Below are positions 14,452 to 26,486 of a DNA stretch of 64,000 bases, in pieces. Origin of the DNA: Paracentrotus lividus (taxonomy: Eukaryota; Echinodermata; Echinoidea; Camarodonta; Echinidae); NCBI GenBank assembly GCA_940671915.1, contig CALNVZ010003426.1:30326892-30390891 (forward strand), written 5' to 3'. The notes below the pieces were generated by a model. It saw nothing but the letters and a program-made list of their open reading frames with translations, ran no database searches and had not been told where the DNA came from. The number at the start of each line of letters is the position of its first letter. Position 1 is the stretch's first letter. Both the position numbers and the translations under genes were made by a program.

Positions 14452-14856
14452 ACACTGTTAAAACGCTGTGTAAAAAAGAGTTGTTTAAAAAAAGTTGTGT
14501 AAGATTCTTAAACAACCGTTAATTAAACTTTAAACAACAGGTGTTGTTTAATGACTTTAATCAAGAGTTGGGTGGCTCCTATAGTAAACAGCGATTGTGT
14601 AAAGTTTTAAACATGTTGTGTAGTTTCTTTTGTTTTCACAAAATTTACATGAGCATTCCAACTGAGTGAACACAAATCATCAGGATTATCTGAAGTATAA
14701 TATATACAAGTATTATCAGCATACATAGAAACTGTGTTATATCTTAAAGTTGAAGTTCACCCTGGAATTTTATTGGTCTTAAAAAAATGAAGAAAAATAA
14801 TAGAAAAATGTTTTGTTTTTTGTTTGTTTGTTTTTTACACATCGTTTTAACAGTGT
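14452..14856. mobile_element. MITE with ACACTGTTAAAACG termini
   Basis: The left end ACACTGTTAAAACGCTGTGT and the reverse complement of the right end ACACTGTTAAAACGATGTGT match with one difference, and the match continues into A-rich sequence. The 405-bp interior is rich in TTGTTTAA and TGTGTAA repeats and has no transposase frame. The termini resemble hAT-like non-autonomous elements, but I could not see an 8-bp target duplication, so the superfamily is open. Confidence 0.8.
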
Positions 14857-15115
14857 AGACCTTTTTTTAAAACTCCTTTTAATGCTATTTTGTTGTTGTT
14901 GTTGTTGTTTTTTAAATTACTTCTTTTCAATACAATTATTTTGTTTGCATATAGTTGTCAGAAGCTACCTTCTAGAAAAATAAAACACATTTTCTCTACA
15001 TTACCCCTGAATATTGATTCATTTTATTTATTGTGCTTTTTCATTATGTATAAGGGAAATGCAAAAGTTAGCATTTTTCAGATATTTCTTTTCTTTCTTN
15101 NNNNNNNNNNNNNNN

Positions 15116-15154
<39 letters not shown>

Positions 15155-16327
15155 CTTTTGGTATAGGGGCGTCGTTAATTGTGTATATTACAAGAAAACA
15201 TCATACTTATTAATCAACCATTTGAATATCGTATTTTGTTGCCGCCTGAAACAATATTATTTTCCATTTTAGTCGATGTTTTCTTGTATATTTAAGTCCA
15301 ATTGCTTGAACAATCTACGTCTTTATTAGAATAAAGAAAGTGTTGAGGTCTTAAAGTTTACCAAATGTACGTACTCAATAAATAATTACATACATAATTC
15401 AAAGGCCTTTTGGGGAAAGGGTAATATTTTCAACTTTAGGCGTATAAAAACAGAAGAATATATACGATCGTAAATAAATATAACCATGGTTACTATACGA
15501 GACTTTAAAGATTTACAATCCAATTGAAGAACACAAATCCTGTTCTTTTAACATTAAAGATAAATTACAATAGAGATGAAAATAATTGCGTTCACCTCGT
15601 ACTATATTCGCTTGTATAAAGTATCCAATACTTTACCCTACTTAGTAAGAATAAGAAGATTACCGATGACCTACCATTATTTTTCTTAATCAGAATGTTG
15701 ATTTTGTGTGGGTCTTTAAAACCGAACTCAGAAAAACTTTGAATTACACAAAATGTTTACGCGGTAAAACTTTCATATTGGACATTTCAAAACAATTTTT
15801 TTTTTGTTTTCCATGATATATATTATTTATGATTAACGTTTACTTCGCACGTATTTGCACATGGTAATTTTCATTTAAAAAGATAGTAAAACAAATTATT
15901 GTTAGATACAAAATAATACAGTCGAGTAGTCTTTGTTTGATGACGAATAATTTAGTTTGAGCAATCATCCTTTGTAATTTTTGTATTTGCGATTTTTAGT
16001 TTGTTTCCTTACAGTTATTCTCATTGAGAAAAGTAGATAAATACTGTGTATACTGTGTATTATGCGCTATATAAATCTACTATTATCATATGTTATTATC
16101 ACGTGCTATCATCATTTGCATTCAAGGTCATTTGGAGAACTTGTTCTTCTTTTGCCTTTTCGGCCAGTAATAATTTGCAGAGGTGAAATTGATAGTACTC
16201 TTGTTTCTTTTAAGCAGAAAATTGTAGAGTAATCATTTAAAGTTTAAACAAACATGATTCGTTACTAAAATGATGCGATATTTCTTCATGCCATGTACAT
16301 TTCCAAAACTAAATGACAGATAGGCTA
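14857..16327. other. Gene-free DNA with an assembly gap and a retroposon tail
   Basis: The gap lies at 15100-15115 and is followed by about 40 T. At 16045-16095 the words GCGCTATATAAATCTACTAT and TTATCAT match the 3' tails of SINE/LINE elements seen elsewhere in the window. Nothing else recognised. Confidence 0.5.
15100..15115. other. Assembly gap (16 N) before a poly-T run
   Basis: Sixteen unknown bases between TTCTTTCTT and a long T homopolymer (about 15116-15154). Homopolymer length probably caused the gap. Confidence 0.95.
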
Positions 16328-17140
16328 GGGGAAGTGAGTTCAGATGAGCCAATTTTCAAATTTTGGCTCCTGACTACACTATAGATAGATACTGTAGATA
16401 TGGCTTACATCCAGTAATGAAGTACAATTACTGATCTCCATTTTTCCCCTATTCAGCTTTGAAGCAATGCATTTTATATTTGTCTAATTTCCCGCCAAAA
16501 AAAAAAGGTGCCTGGGGTAGTATGATCTTATACTAAATGCGTGTATTATATGCAAATTAGGTAAATAACTGAAATAACGAGGAAAAAATGTTCAAATTCA
16601 TAAGCTTGTCTTTTCTTCTTTATTAAAACTCATGTCTAAGAACAAAAACAAAAGAAACATCGAATAAAACTTACAAAAAAAAAACAACTTTTTAAAAATT
16701 GGGATTTTTAAGTTAGAATTTATAGGTTATGGTATGGCTCAACTAACCCAACCAAAAAATCACATTTTACCCTATACACGCCATTTTGAAAACTTTTTTT
16801 ATATTTTTTATTTCATGTTAAATAAAGCACAATTTTTTTACACATGAATCCACTATAATATATATAATCATTTTATAATAAGCATTTTTGATAGGTCCCA
16901 AGTGGGAAGACAAAATCATTCCATATCTATGATAATGGGAAAATTTCAAAAAATATGTAAATTAACAAAATGACGTCAAATTTCTCCCCATTCTTAGCTC
17001 ATGTCTTAAAATTGTTCCCATTGATTTAAATAGACGTCCTTAAAGTTCCGGAAGTGCAAACTAGCTTTTATTTATTACAGTTTCCGAGTTACAGGGGGTG
17101 GCTCATCTTACCCACAGGCTTATCTTACCTCAGTTTACCC
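16328..17140. mobile_element. MITE with TA target duplication (GGGG/ACCC termini)
   Basis: The left end TA-GGGGAAGTGAGTTCAGATGAGCC and the right end, read inverted, TA-GGGTAAACTGAGGTAAGAT... with GTAAGATGAGCC a little further in, are imperfect inverted repeats. Both ends are flanked by TA (16326-16327, 17141-17142), as for Tc1/mariner-type insertions. The 813-bp interior is AT-rich and has no transposase frame. Confidence 0.65.
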
Positions 17141-18395
17141 TAAATATTGCCTACATAACCCAAAGATATCCTCATACATGGTCAAATATTTTGTGTTATT
17201 ATTAATGAAAGGTAGGCCTATACGCATATATGAAGTTATGTGTTTATATACAATGTAACAGAGGCATTATTTTCTGGCAGTTTAAGTTGTAAATAAATCA
17301 GTTAAAAAATGCAGCATCTTGTAATGTGTGTGAAAGTTTGCGGTTGAATTTTTCTGCTGCTAGAATATTTCCAAGAAGCCGAAGAGATATGGATACGGTT
17401 TGTATTTACTCAACGGACGAAATCACCCCTGAACATATTTTATAAAAATCCCCGTGCTGGTGTAGTAAAAATGTTGCAAATACTGGCAGAGAGCTTATGA
17501 TCAGAGAGGGATCCAGAGTGTAACATTAGTAGTCATCAATAGTTGCGTGTCACCTTTTACTATAGACCATTCACCTTTAAAATGTGTTTTTAGGAGGGTG
17601 CTATAACAACTCCCCCCCCCCCAGAAAAAAAAGAGTAAACAAATTAAAATAAAATAACTGAAATAAATACGAAATAAAATAGGCCTGCCAAAAAAATGAA
17701 TAAATAATAACAAAGATAATTTTTAAAATGTGCAATGAATTCCAATTAATTATTCTTTACTAAGTAATTGGTCTTTCTGAATATGTATAATGTACGTTTG
17801 TTTAGTATGAATGACCCCCCCCCCCCTCCCTTTCCGTTAACAATGGTTAGAGCTGACAACTATACTACGAAATTCATGACACAGGTTTTCCGTGGGCGGA
17901 TTGTAATTTCTCCGAGTCTTTTTCTTCTTGCTTTTGCTTTCTGGACGTACTACGGAAAATGGTAAGAAGTAAAGTTTCTCTTGATTTAGGCTGTGTGATA
18001 AAGGTATTTGATCAATTTGAAACCAAGCAAGTAACAAAATATCTCGATCGTGCTTCTGAGGGATGTTGGGACTTATTGAAATGAGAGAATAATGCATGGC
18101 AACTCTCCGGGATTAATTTCGTGGGAAACAATCGAAAAGAATGTCGATACATATAACGACAAACATGTAACCTAAGAAGTATAATGAAAAGAAAATGTAA
18201 CGTGCACTTCCAGGTGTGAAAATAGCAGTAAGGAAATAGCACCACGTGATTTTTATTGTTGTAAATATGATATGAAGAAAAAAAAAGAACCCGGTCACAC
18301 AGTGGAAACAATCTACAAAACTGATACCAGACTTGAAGTGAATGGTTGTATTAACGAATGCTGAAAGTTTCCAATCTTTTTGACGTTGTGGCTAA
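17141..18395. other. Gene-free DNA
   Basis: C-rich runs near 17612-17621 and 17815-17827; open frames on both strands at 17.8-18.3 kb lack recognisable domains. Confidence 0.5.
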
Positions 18396-18620
18396 TGCGG
18401 TGGTCACAACTCGCCGTACCTTCGACGTGCAACTCCCTACAATGGATTTTGTAGAAAATTCGTGCAGCGAAGGTACCTTGCAGGTACAATGCATGTACGA
18501 CGTGCAGGAAGTTGCAGGAATCGCAGAAGTTGACCCAGGACCTTGCGTGCATTGTACATGCAACGCAGGCTACGTTGATGGCACGTGGCCCGTAGCCTAC
18601 GACGAGTTGTTACCGCCGCA
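18396..18620. mobile_element. Short palindromic MITE (TGCGG termini)
   Basis: The left end TGCGGTGGTCACAACTCG and the right end, inverted, TGCGGCGGTAACAACTCG match at 16 of 18. The interior has further inverted words (GTACCTTCG/CGAAGGTACC; ATGTACGACGTGCAG/CATGTACAATGC). It is flanked by TAA on the left and TTA on the right, close to but not an exact 3-bp duplication. It is GC-rich against its surroundings, which gives long but meaningless open frames on both strands. Confidence 0.65.
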
Positions 18621-20599
18621 TTAGGTATCGAACTGAAAGGAAAACATCTCTTGAATGACAATACAATGACAAATGACGTGAAAGTAAGTCCACTGCATAA
18701 TATACAAGGAGACCTATTTTTAGTAACGTCTGAAATTAGAGATTTATTATTGGAATACGTTTTCTATCATTCATGTCATGATAAGACAATGACACAGTTC
18801 CAAGGACCAACACATCTGCAGGTGACAAATGTGATGCGTCACGTCGAAAGGAGAGACTATTCGCGATTTTTGAAATCCATTTTATTTGATATTATTGATC
18901 TCTGATTCATTGCCTTTTGAAATTTGATATATAACCCGACTGAAGAGTAATAGAAGTGGAGATATTAGCCTTCTGAACGTGAGGAGAATTGTGCTCTTTA
19001 GAAATCAAAATCAGAGAAAAAGGTCCTGCGAAAGTTTGACTTCCGTTTGACTCCGAGCCAGAAAATAGACCAATTTTGTCACCGCTCTACTCACCGAAAT
19101 GCCTAGTGCAACCACTTGTTACAAGGTGAAACGAATTGACAATGAGGGGCTGCTTAAGAGTATACAAGGATACAATACTCGTCCCGGTCACGACAATGAA
19201 TCGAGGGCAAACGCAGCAAGCGATGTTGTCTAAACTTAACATTCATCTTCTCAAAAAAAGAAACTAAAAATTTGGTTATGTAGTTGTTTTTATCTTCGTC
19301 ACAATAAATAACAACGTCAGATGTATCTTCTAATTGTTTAAGAAAAAGTCCGCCTTTTAGAAAGTGTTTACCTAATGCCCTTGGCGCAGACATTAGTTAG
19401 AAACAAACACTATTGTAAATACCTTTTGGGGGGTTTTATTCCGATGTTTGCGTGCGTTCTTTGAATTCAATCGCGTATACTCTTACTCATTATATGAGCG
19501 AGTCACTATTGATCTGAACTCTGTTGGAAATTTCGAAACATAATAATGGTTTATAAACTAAATTATTCTGTACAGGGGTTTATGCATTTTGTTTATATTT
19601 CTTTGAATAAGTAATATGATAGAGATAAGCCTCCCAAAATGTTTTAACTGCGAGAAATTTTTGACGGCCTCAGAATGTATTTAGAATTTCTCTGATCAGT
19701 TTATGAGTGGCTAAGGTTAGCTTAAGACAATGAAAATAAAAACGTAAATGAATTTGCTCGATCATCGTCTTTTATTGATAAACCTGTTACCAGTCAATAA
19801 GAAAGATTTAATAATTTTTAGAAATGAAGTTATTTTAAGAGTAAATCGTATTTTGTTTCGTCGTGTTTAGTAAACGCTAACTTTCATTAAACAGTTTCTA
19901 CTTTGTAAACTAAACTGCAGAAAACTTAACTAAATACTTGTATCATAAGTATTCATCCAGGCTCACCTTTTTGTTATGCTCTATGTTCCTGATGGAACCG
20001 CAATTGTTATAGGGAGGTTTTAATTTCGCGCATCAGGACACAAGTATCGCGCCTTTAAAATAAATGCTGAAGATTAACATTCATCTTGGAGCGCCAGATA
20101 GCTAAGTCAAGCAATAAGTAGCTTTTCCCCACATAATTACCCCCCCCCCTCTCCCCACCCGATTGTTAGATTGACATTCGTTGCGTGCTCCGCTATCCCG
20201 GATGAAACAGCTTTATTTCACAGCCAGGTTTGTGGTATCGCACTACAAATTTCTGAGTGCCAGCTAAAGAGAGTTTAGTTCGCTAGTTGCGCTCAACTAA
20301 AAACGAAACAAAAATCAGTTGAAATCACACAGTCCCACGATGACAAAGCCATGCGTTGCTAAGGGCGGAGCTAAAACGAGAAGGGAAATGAAGCGTGGAC
20401 CGTTCGGCTTGTATGTCCGGAAAAAAAAATTATGACCGAAAAAACACTCGCGCGAAAAAACTGCTTTTTTACACTTTCCCGTTACCATTTTCAACTCATT
20501 ATTTTTTAAGCAGGGCAAAGATGAAGCATGGTAGAAGTCCAGAAAATCAACAACAAAAATTCCTCAAAATTGTGACTTTTTTATTAGTTTGTCGATTTA
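18621..20599. other. Gene-free DNA
   Basis: No coding, RNA or repeat feature recognised apart from C-rich sequence at about 20140-20160. The open frame at 18585-18905 overlaps the MITE edge and has no domain. Confidence 0.5.
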
Positions 20600-20965
20600 C
20601 TCGGATCTTTGATCTGCGACTTCTCTCTCATTTCGACAAGACGTATCACAAATCTTTCTCTTCTGCAGCACCACGTCTATGGAACAACCTTCCTCTCAAT
20701 CTGCGGACTTTGCCTTCTCTACCTCAGTTCCAGAATTCCCTTAAGACTCTTTTATTTGTTTATTCATGTTTGCTTTTAATGTTGAACTTGCATTTACACG
20801 ATTTATGAGTAATTATGTTGAAATATGTTTTAATCAATAATTCGTGTTATTCATGTTATTAGTTCATAAGTTATTTTGCTATCAATGTTCTTATATTTAT
20901 GATGTAAAGCGCTGTGATACTGCATGCAGCAATGAGCGCTATTTAAATTATTATTAGTTATAAAA
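20600..20965 (+). mobile_element. LINE 3' end (L2/CR1-like), 5'-truncated
   Basis: The frame over about 20620-20765 reads KSFSSAAPRLWNNLPLNLR followed by FQNSLKTLLF, the typical C-terminus of the reverse-transcriptase ORF of L2/CR1/Jockey-group LINEs ([AG]-x-x-LWN-x-LP then F-x-x-x-LK-x-x-LF). The 3' UTR has GTAAAGCGCTGTGATACTGC and GAGCGCTATTTAAATTATTA, a common L2-like tail. All upstream RT motifs are missing. Its 5' boundary is not visible. Confidence 0.75.
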
Positions 20966-20978
20966 GTCAGAAGCCCCA

Positions 20979-21358
20979 CACTGTAAAAAAAATGAGTAAA
21001 ATCTTACCCAATATTGAGCAAAAAGGTAACTCGCGTGAAATTGAGTAAAAAAATATTACTCATGCGGTTAAGCTAAATGTTACTGAGTAAAAAATATTAC
21101 TCATGCGGTTGAGCTAAATGTTACTCAGAAAAGAGTAACTTTTAGTCATCTATGTATCATTCCTAACCCTAGCTTCGAAAGGAGTAAACCATTAACCATT
21201 AGTTTACTCATTTTCTTGCGAGTTACCTTTTGACTCTGTTAAGAGTAAACAAAATTTACTCCGTTGGGAGTAAAGCATTAGTTTACTCCGTTGGGAGTAA
21301 AGCATTAGTTTATTCATTTTCTTGCGAGTTACCTTTTTTACTCGGCGTTTTTACAGTG
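20979..21358. mobile_element. MITE with CACTGTAAAAA termini
   Basis: It starts CACTGTAAAAA and ends TTTTTACAGTG. Inside, AAAAGGTAACTCGC and GAGTAAA words occur inverted at the two ends, and a 27-bp unit beginning AGTTTACTCCGTTGGGAGTA is repeated in tandem near 21255-21310. It lies 14 bp after the LINE tail. No clear target duplication; no coding capacity. Confidence 0.75.
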
Positions 21359-21693
21359 CAGCAATACACTTAGTTGTTCAACACAAAACCGTGAGAAAAG
21401 ATGGGTCTGTCTTGGGATGATTGTTCTCACAAATCGGTAAATATTATCATATTATCTTAGAATGGAGTTGATCCTAATGCCATGGTAACGAAAATGCAAT
21501 TCGAAATATCTAGTGCTTTTATAAGTACTTAGTTCAATCCCATCCTTTCTCTAATCATCATGAAAATAATGCATTAACTTTAATTGTGGACCTTTGTGAA
21601 ATCCCGCTGATGCTTAGAAATTAATCTTTCCTGTATTACTTTTGGATTCATCTGTCTCTATAACGACTCACAATATTGATTAATTCTTTCTGT

Positions 21694-21736
<43 letters not shown>

Positions 21737-22999
21737 AGAGAGAGAGAGAGAAAAGAAAATAGCACTTTTTAGAAACTATGGAATTAGGAAAGCATATTGT
21801 TAATGTAAAATCTATTATTCAACTATTTTTGTGATCCATGCAACTTGTTAAAATTAGCTGAAAATCAATTCTGTACGCATTTTAATACTGATAAATTTCT
21901 GGATTAATACTTTAATTTCAACGACTTGCATACAACATGGCAGTAATTTATTCGTGGTATGTACGTATACATTTCGTCAAAATACACAATATATAAAAAA
22001 AAATCGCGATACAGCTATGGTTTGATAACCATTCCGTTATAAACTGCATGCTTTACACATTCTTTCTTAGGGAGCGAAATCCATGATAGTTCTAAAGATA
22101 ACATTTAAATAATAATAAGAACTACTGTTTCAATAGTTTCTTACTTTTGTATCAACAAAATGCAAGATGTAATAACGTGTACGCCTCTGAACTGCAATGG
22201 AATAATGCTGTAGAATACCTCACAATCCACTTGGAAATAAAACACTTTATCACTTATGCAGGGTCATGTTTGGTCAACGTTATAAATTCTCTTCATGGAA
22301 ATGATGACGTCATAATTTCGTTTCTTAAACAAATTATTTGTGCTCTGCCGAACAGCCGAGCGTTGATTTAAATAGCATCGTGTATTTTACTGGTGATGGG
22401 GGCAAGGTGAATCAGGTTCGCTGGATTTAATTATCAATTTTGCCAGAGCATCGGCATACAATTTTCTTCTCTTCTCTATTTTTACCCCATTTTCGTGTAT
22501 GAAACGTCGGGAATATCTTCATCACAGACTTCAATAGTGCAAATATGAATGTTTGAAGCATGACTCTGTAATATGAGATGAATCGCTACAACACAATATC
22601 ATACTTTGATAGAATAATTACTAGCTATGGACAGTACGAGAATGCATTATGTAATAACCTGTTTGTACGATAAATGATATTGGAACGAAATTTGAAATGA
22701 GAAAACATTGATTATTTCGCTAGTCACTTAAGCATTTTTAAAGAATCCTTACAAAAAAGGGGGGACTTGGGTGAATGATCTGTCTCTTTGTAACGATTTT
22801 GCTTGAATTTTAAGATTAATACCTATACATATAGTAATACAAAAACAATTTTGTCAATGTCTGTTAAATGTAGTTGCAAGTTGCAAATTAACTTCGAGTT
22901 GCCCAATAACGTTTCAAGGTAAAACGCTGAAGGAAAAAAATCCAAAGCATTATTGCGTGCTTTATAATAAAGAAAAGTGCAAGGGAACGTAAATACCAG
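21359..22999. other. Gene-free DNA with poly(A)/(GA) microsatellite
   Basis: An A run of about 37 bases (21697-21733) passes into (GA)n to about 21751. Otherwise nothing recognised. Confidence 0.5.
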
Positions 23000-23239
23000 T
23001 GGGGTGTACCACAAAGACTTACGATTGATAAAAAGTTATGATTGATTTTTTTTCTCGGTAGCGTCATCATGGACAGGATGCTCCAAAGTTGATGATCTTA
23101 ATCCTAACCCTAGCCCTATCCCTACTCTTAATCATATCAAAATCCTAATCCGTGACTGTAACTAGTTTCCAAATGAGGCTACCGAGATAAAACTCAATCG
23201 TAACTTTTTATCAATCGTAAGTCTTTGTGTTACACCCCA
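23000..23239. mobile_element. MITE with CAG target duplication (TGGGGTGTA termini)
   Basis: The left end TGGGGTGTACCACAAAGACT and the inverted right end TGGGGTGTAACACAAAGACT are followed on both sides by TACGATTGATAAAAAGTTA and then by CTCGGTAGC. It is flanked by CAG at 22997-22999 and 23240-23242. A 3-bp duplication fits PIF/Harbinger-type elements. The 240-bp interior includes CCTAACCCTAGCCC, which only superficially looks telomeric. It lies about 330 bp upstream of neuropeptide exon 1. Confidence 0.85.
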
Positions 23240-23584
23240 CAGATTATTATTCCCTCCATAGACTGCACTGTTAACCAAAGTGAATGAGGGTTTTTTGTTT
23301 TGTTTTTGCTTTGTTTTTTTCCAATCCTGAACGAAGGGAAACAATCGTTTAAAAGATGATATTATATTGACGCGTGTTAAGAAAATTCTCTTTTATTTCT
23401 ATCATAACATATTATGAAATGATAGGCTCATAGGGCTGACGATTTTCAATATTAAACCCTTTTAATTGATATTAATGACATGGCCTGACCCCTTTCAATT
23501 GACATTAATGTCATGGTCTGACTCCCAATTAATGCAATATGATTTTTTTTTTTTCATTCCTACAGGTTTGCCTTTATCCCCACC

Positions 23585-23664
23585 ATGCAATCCTCACTAG
23601 TCGCTTTTTCAGCCGTCTTTGCGGCGGTGCTACTAGGCTTGGCTTCAGCCACAGATGTGCTTCC
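23585..23664 (+). CDS. Neuropeptide precursor, coding exon 1 (signal peptide)
   Basis: The exon starts at 23566, after a T-rich tract ending CCTACAG, so at least one untranslated exon lies further upstream and was not located. ATG at 23585 has the context CCCCACC, a good initiation context, and is the first ATG of the exon. It encodes 26 residues plus two bases (CC) of Pro27. Residues 1-22 are hydrophobic (core VAFSAVFAAVLLGLA) and end ASA, a standard signal-peptidase site, leaving TDVLP as the start of the propeptide. The donor is GTAAGT at 23665. No promoter was recognised. Confidence 0.88.
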
Positions 23665-26447
23665 GTAAGTAAACCATAAAATACACAATATGATCCTTTT
23701 AATTTCGACTACTCTTGCGTGCTCGAATGACATGTTGCTCCATTATGACCCTACTGTACAGAATATTAATATACAAGGTGCACCTTTATCATAATAATAT
23801 TACAATCAAAATGTGAACATAATTATTGTTAATTAATAATCGTAAATCTACTTTTGTACAACAAGACTCTACAAAAGGAAATGTAGGGGAGAGCGGGGTT
23901 ATATATTTTTAACAAAAGCGGATTTATTTCATGAAACAATAAACAATCAGCTGGAGTGTATATCTGTATGCTACAAATGTACCCCATAAAATTTGTAAAC
24001 TTATTAATGGTACCGGAAAAAAATCCGTCTTGGTATCTTTATAATTATATTTAAACTACCTAAAACGTTATTACATGGGTTCAGCTAATTTGCTTTATTG
24101 ATTCTAATTAAAATATTAAAGATTGGTGTTCATTTTTTTTTTTTTTTACTTCATGTTTTATTACACTTGATGGCATCCACTTACAAACAGATATTCTGAA
24201 GTCCTGTGAAGTGGCATTCTGCAATATATCTTGTTTAAACCAAAATAAAATTGTCCAATGTGCACTAATATACATGTACATGTTATAGGAATATTTCGGA
24301 ACACCTTACTGAATTATATGATTTTTTTTTTTTATTCAGCTGAAACCTATTTACTTAGTACATGTTCCAACTAACCCCGTTCAAAATGTTCCAACTAACC
24401 CCAGAGGCCCTTTTGACATTTGTAAGCTTACAGCACAAAAGAGGGACAACAACATGCCATATATTTAACCTTGTTTTGTAGCTTGTTATAACTGTTTGTT
24501 TTACTCAAAAACTGGCCAACTTAATTTATGATCTTCTCTGAGATAATAAAACATTAGTAAAAGTGACAAAATTTACTCGGAAGGTGAAAAAAACAAACAT
24601 TGCTTTGTAACTTCACGAGGCTTGAAACATGTGTGCTGTCTAAAGTGTGCTGGATGGCAGTTACTAATAGCAACAACCTAAGGGTACATTTGCATAAATA
24701 TATTTATAGCCGTTAAAGAAAATTGCAATGTTTCAACTAACCCCGTGTTCCAACTAACCCCACTCTCCCCTATAGGGGCCGCGGAACCGGGGGTGTGGAG
24801 GACTTTAGCCAACCCCCCCCCCTCCCCACTGTTTTCAGCAAACGTGTACAAAAATGCGAAAACGATCGTCGATTTGTGATTTCTAATCTGTGAAGCCCCC
24901 ACCCCGCACCCCCACCCCCTCCACCACACACACACTTGTGGCTCAGCCCTTCCACTTTTAAAAACGCTTCGCGGCTCCTATAATCATAAAAGCAATCCAC
25001 CTGGAGCAAAGTAGATAACAAAGTAAAGGATTCATTTCGTAATGTCTCATTTTCATATTGAGCTAAACATCAGAATAAAAATGGAAGTAGGTCATGATAT
25101 TCATTCGGAAATGAAATATACTTTTAAAACCTTTTACTGACACCGCGTACATATCATGAATTACACAGGGGACACTTCGTAGTATGTTTCGCCGTATCAA
25201 ATTAACACTATGATGTTTAGATCTAATGGTATATTGACCCAAATAACATAAAATGCGGTTTTAAATTATTTTCCTTGAAAATTATATAGAATATACATGT
25301 GTAAAAGTTAAATGATTGTATTATGTGCGTGGACAGTCTTTCATTTAGCAGTGCTTGAGGAAAATGGGCCTTTTTTTTCTTATTTTTTTAAAAATATTAT
25401 CACAATTATGTTGTCCAATAAACGTGAAAATATTCATTCTTGCTGCACCCTATATTGTAAATTTATATCTTAAAGCCTTGAAATATAATTTATATTCATA
25501 TTTCCAAAATATTCTGCTCTGAAAAACAAGAATTCAATCACATTTTCTCTCCTGGGATACCCTTGACAGCTGAGTCTTTCACACTTGTCGAAAGTTGTCC
25601 ATTTTTAGAGAGAGCAGTCTATTAATGGTTAAATCTAAGTAAAGTTTGAGAGTCTTCATGCAGTCACTTCTTATCCTAGAAAATCCCTCTGCCCACATAA
25701 AATGCTAAAATAATTTGCTCTCTGATGGTCCCAAGGTTTTCTTTTCTTTCTTTCTTTTTCAAAATGACAAGCAACAAATTCAATTTCAACGAAAACATCA
25801 TTTTCACTTTTCTAGTCCACTCGAAAATAAAATAAAATTCACGAAAAGAACTATGCGGATGAATACATCTTCAAACATTCCACATATTTTAATATAATAG
25901 ATCCTTAAATGTTATTTATGTCATCCGCACTTGGGACCTAAAAGGTTTTTGACCAATATATTTAGGGTTAAATGTCATTTTGGCTTTAGATAGAGAAATG
26001 CGTATTTTTAACTCAAACGAAGATGTTCAAAATATGGAACCAATCTTCTTCTTTTTTATTGAAATATCTCGTGTTGCATATGTTTTTTTTAATCAGAATG
26101 GTATATTTTGAAATAAAGGTTTAAATGTATCTTTAAAAAAATGTCGGTAAAACGGAATACTTTGGGGATATTATGACCATTTCCACCGTAATTATGTATT
26201 CAAAATAATTGAGCTCAGGCAGATACCGTGTTGAGGTATAAATTTCTCAAAGGCTTAATGCGTATTATTTGTATCATAGTTATAAGCAGTTTCCAAAAAA
26301 AATTAATAATAATAATAATAATGATGATAATTAAAGTCAATTCATGTTTTGTTGTTATTATTTGTATTATTTTTCATTATTTATTTGACACTATAAGCGC
26401 TTAAAAACAACAAAGTGGGCATATGTATAAAACGCTATATAAATGTA

Positions 26448-26486
<39 letters not shown>

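Noticed and set aside
23095-23130. Telomere-like CCTAACCCTAGCCC
   Set aside because: Only two or three degenerate units, inside the interior of a MITE with clear TIRs and CAG duplication.
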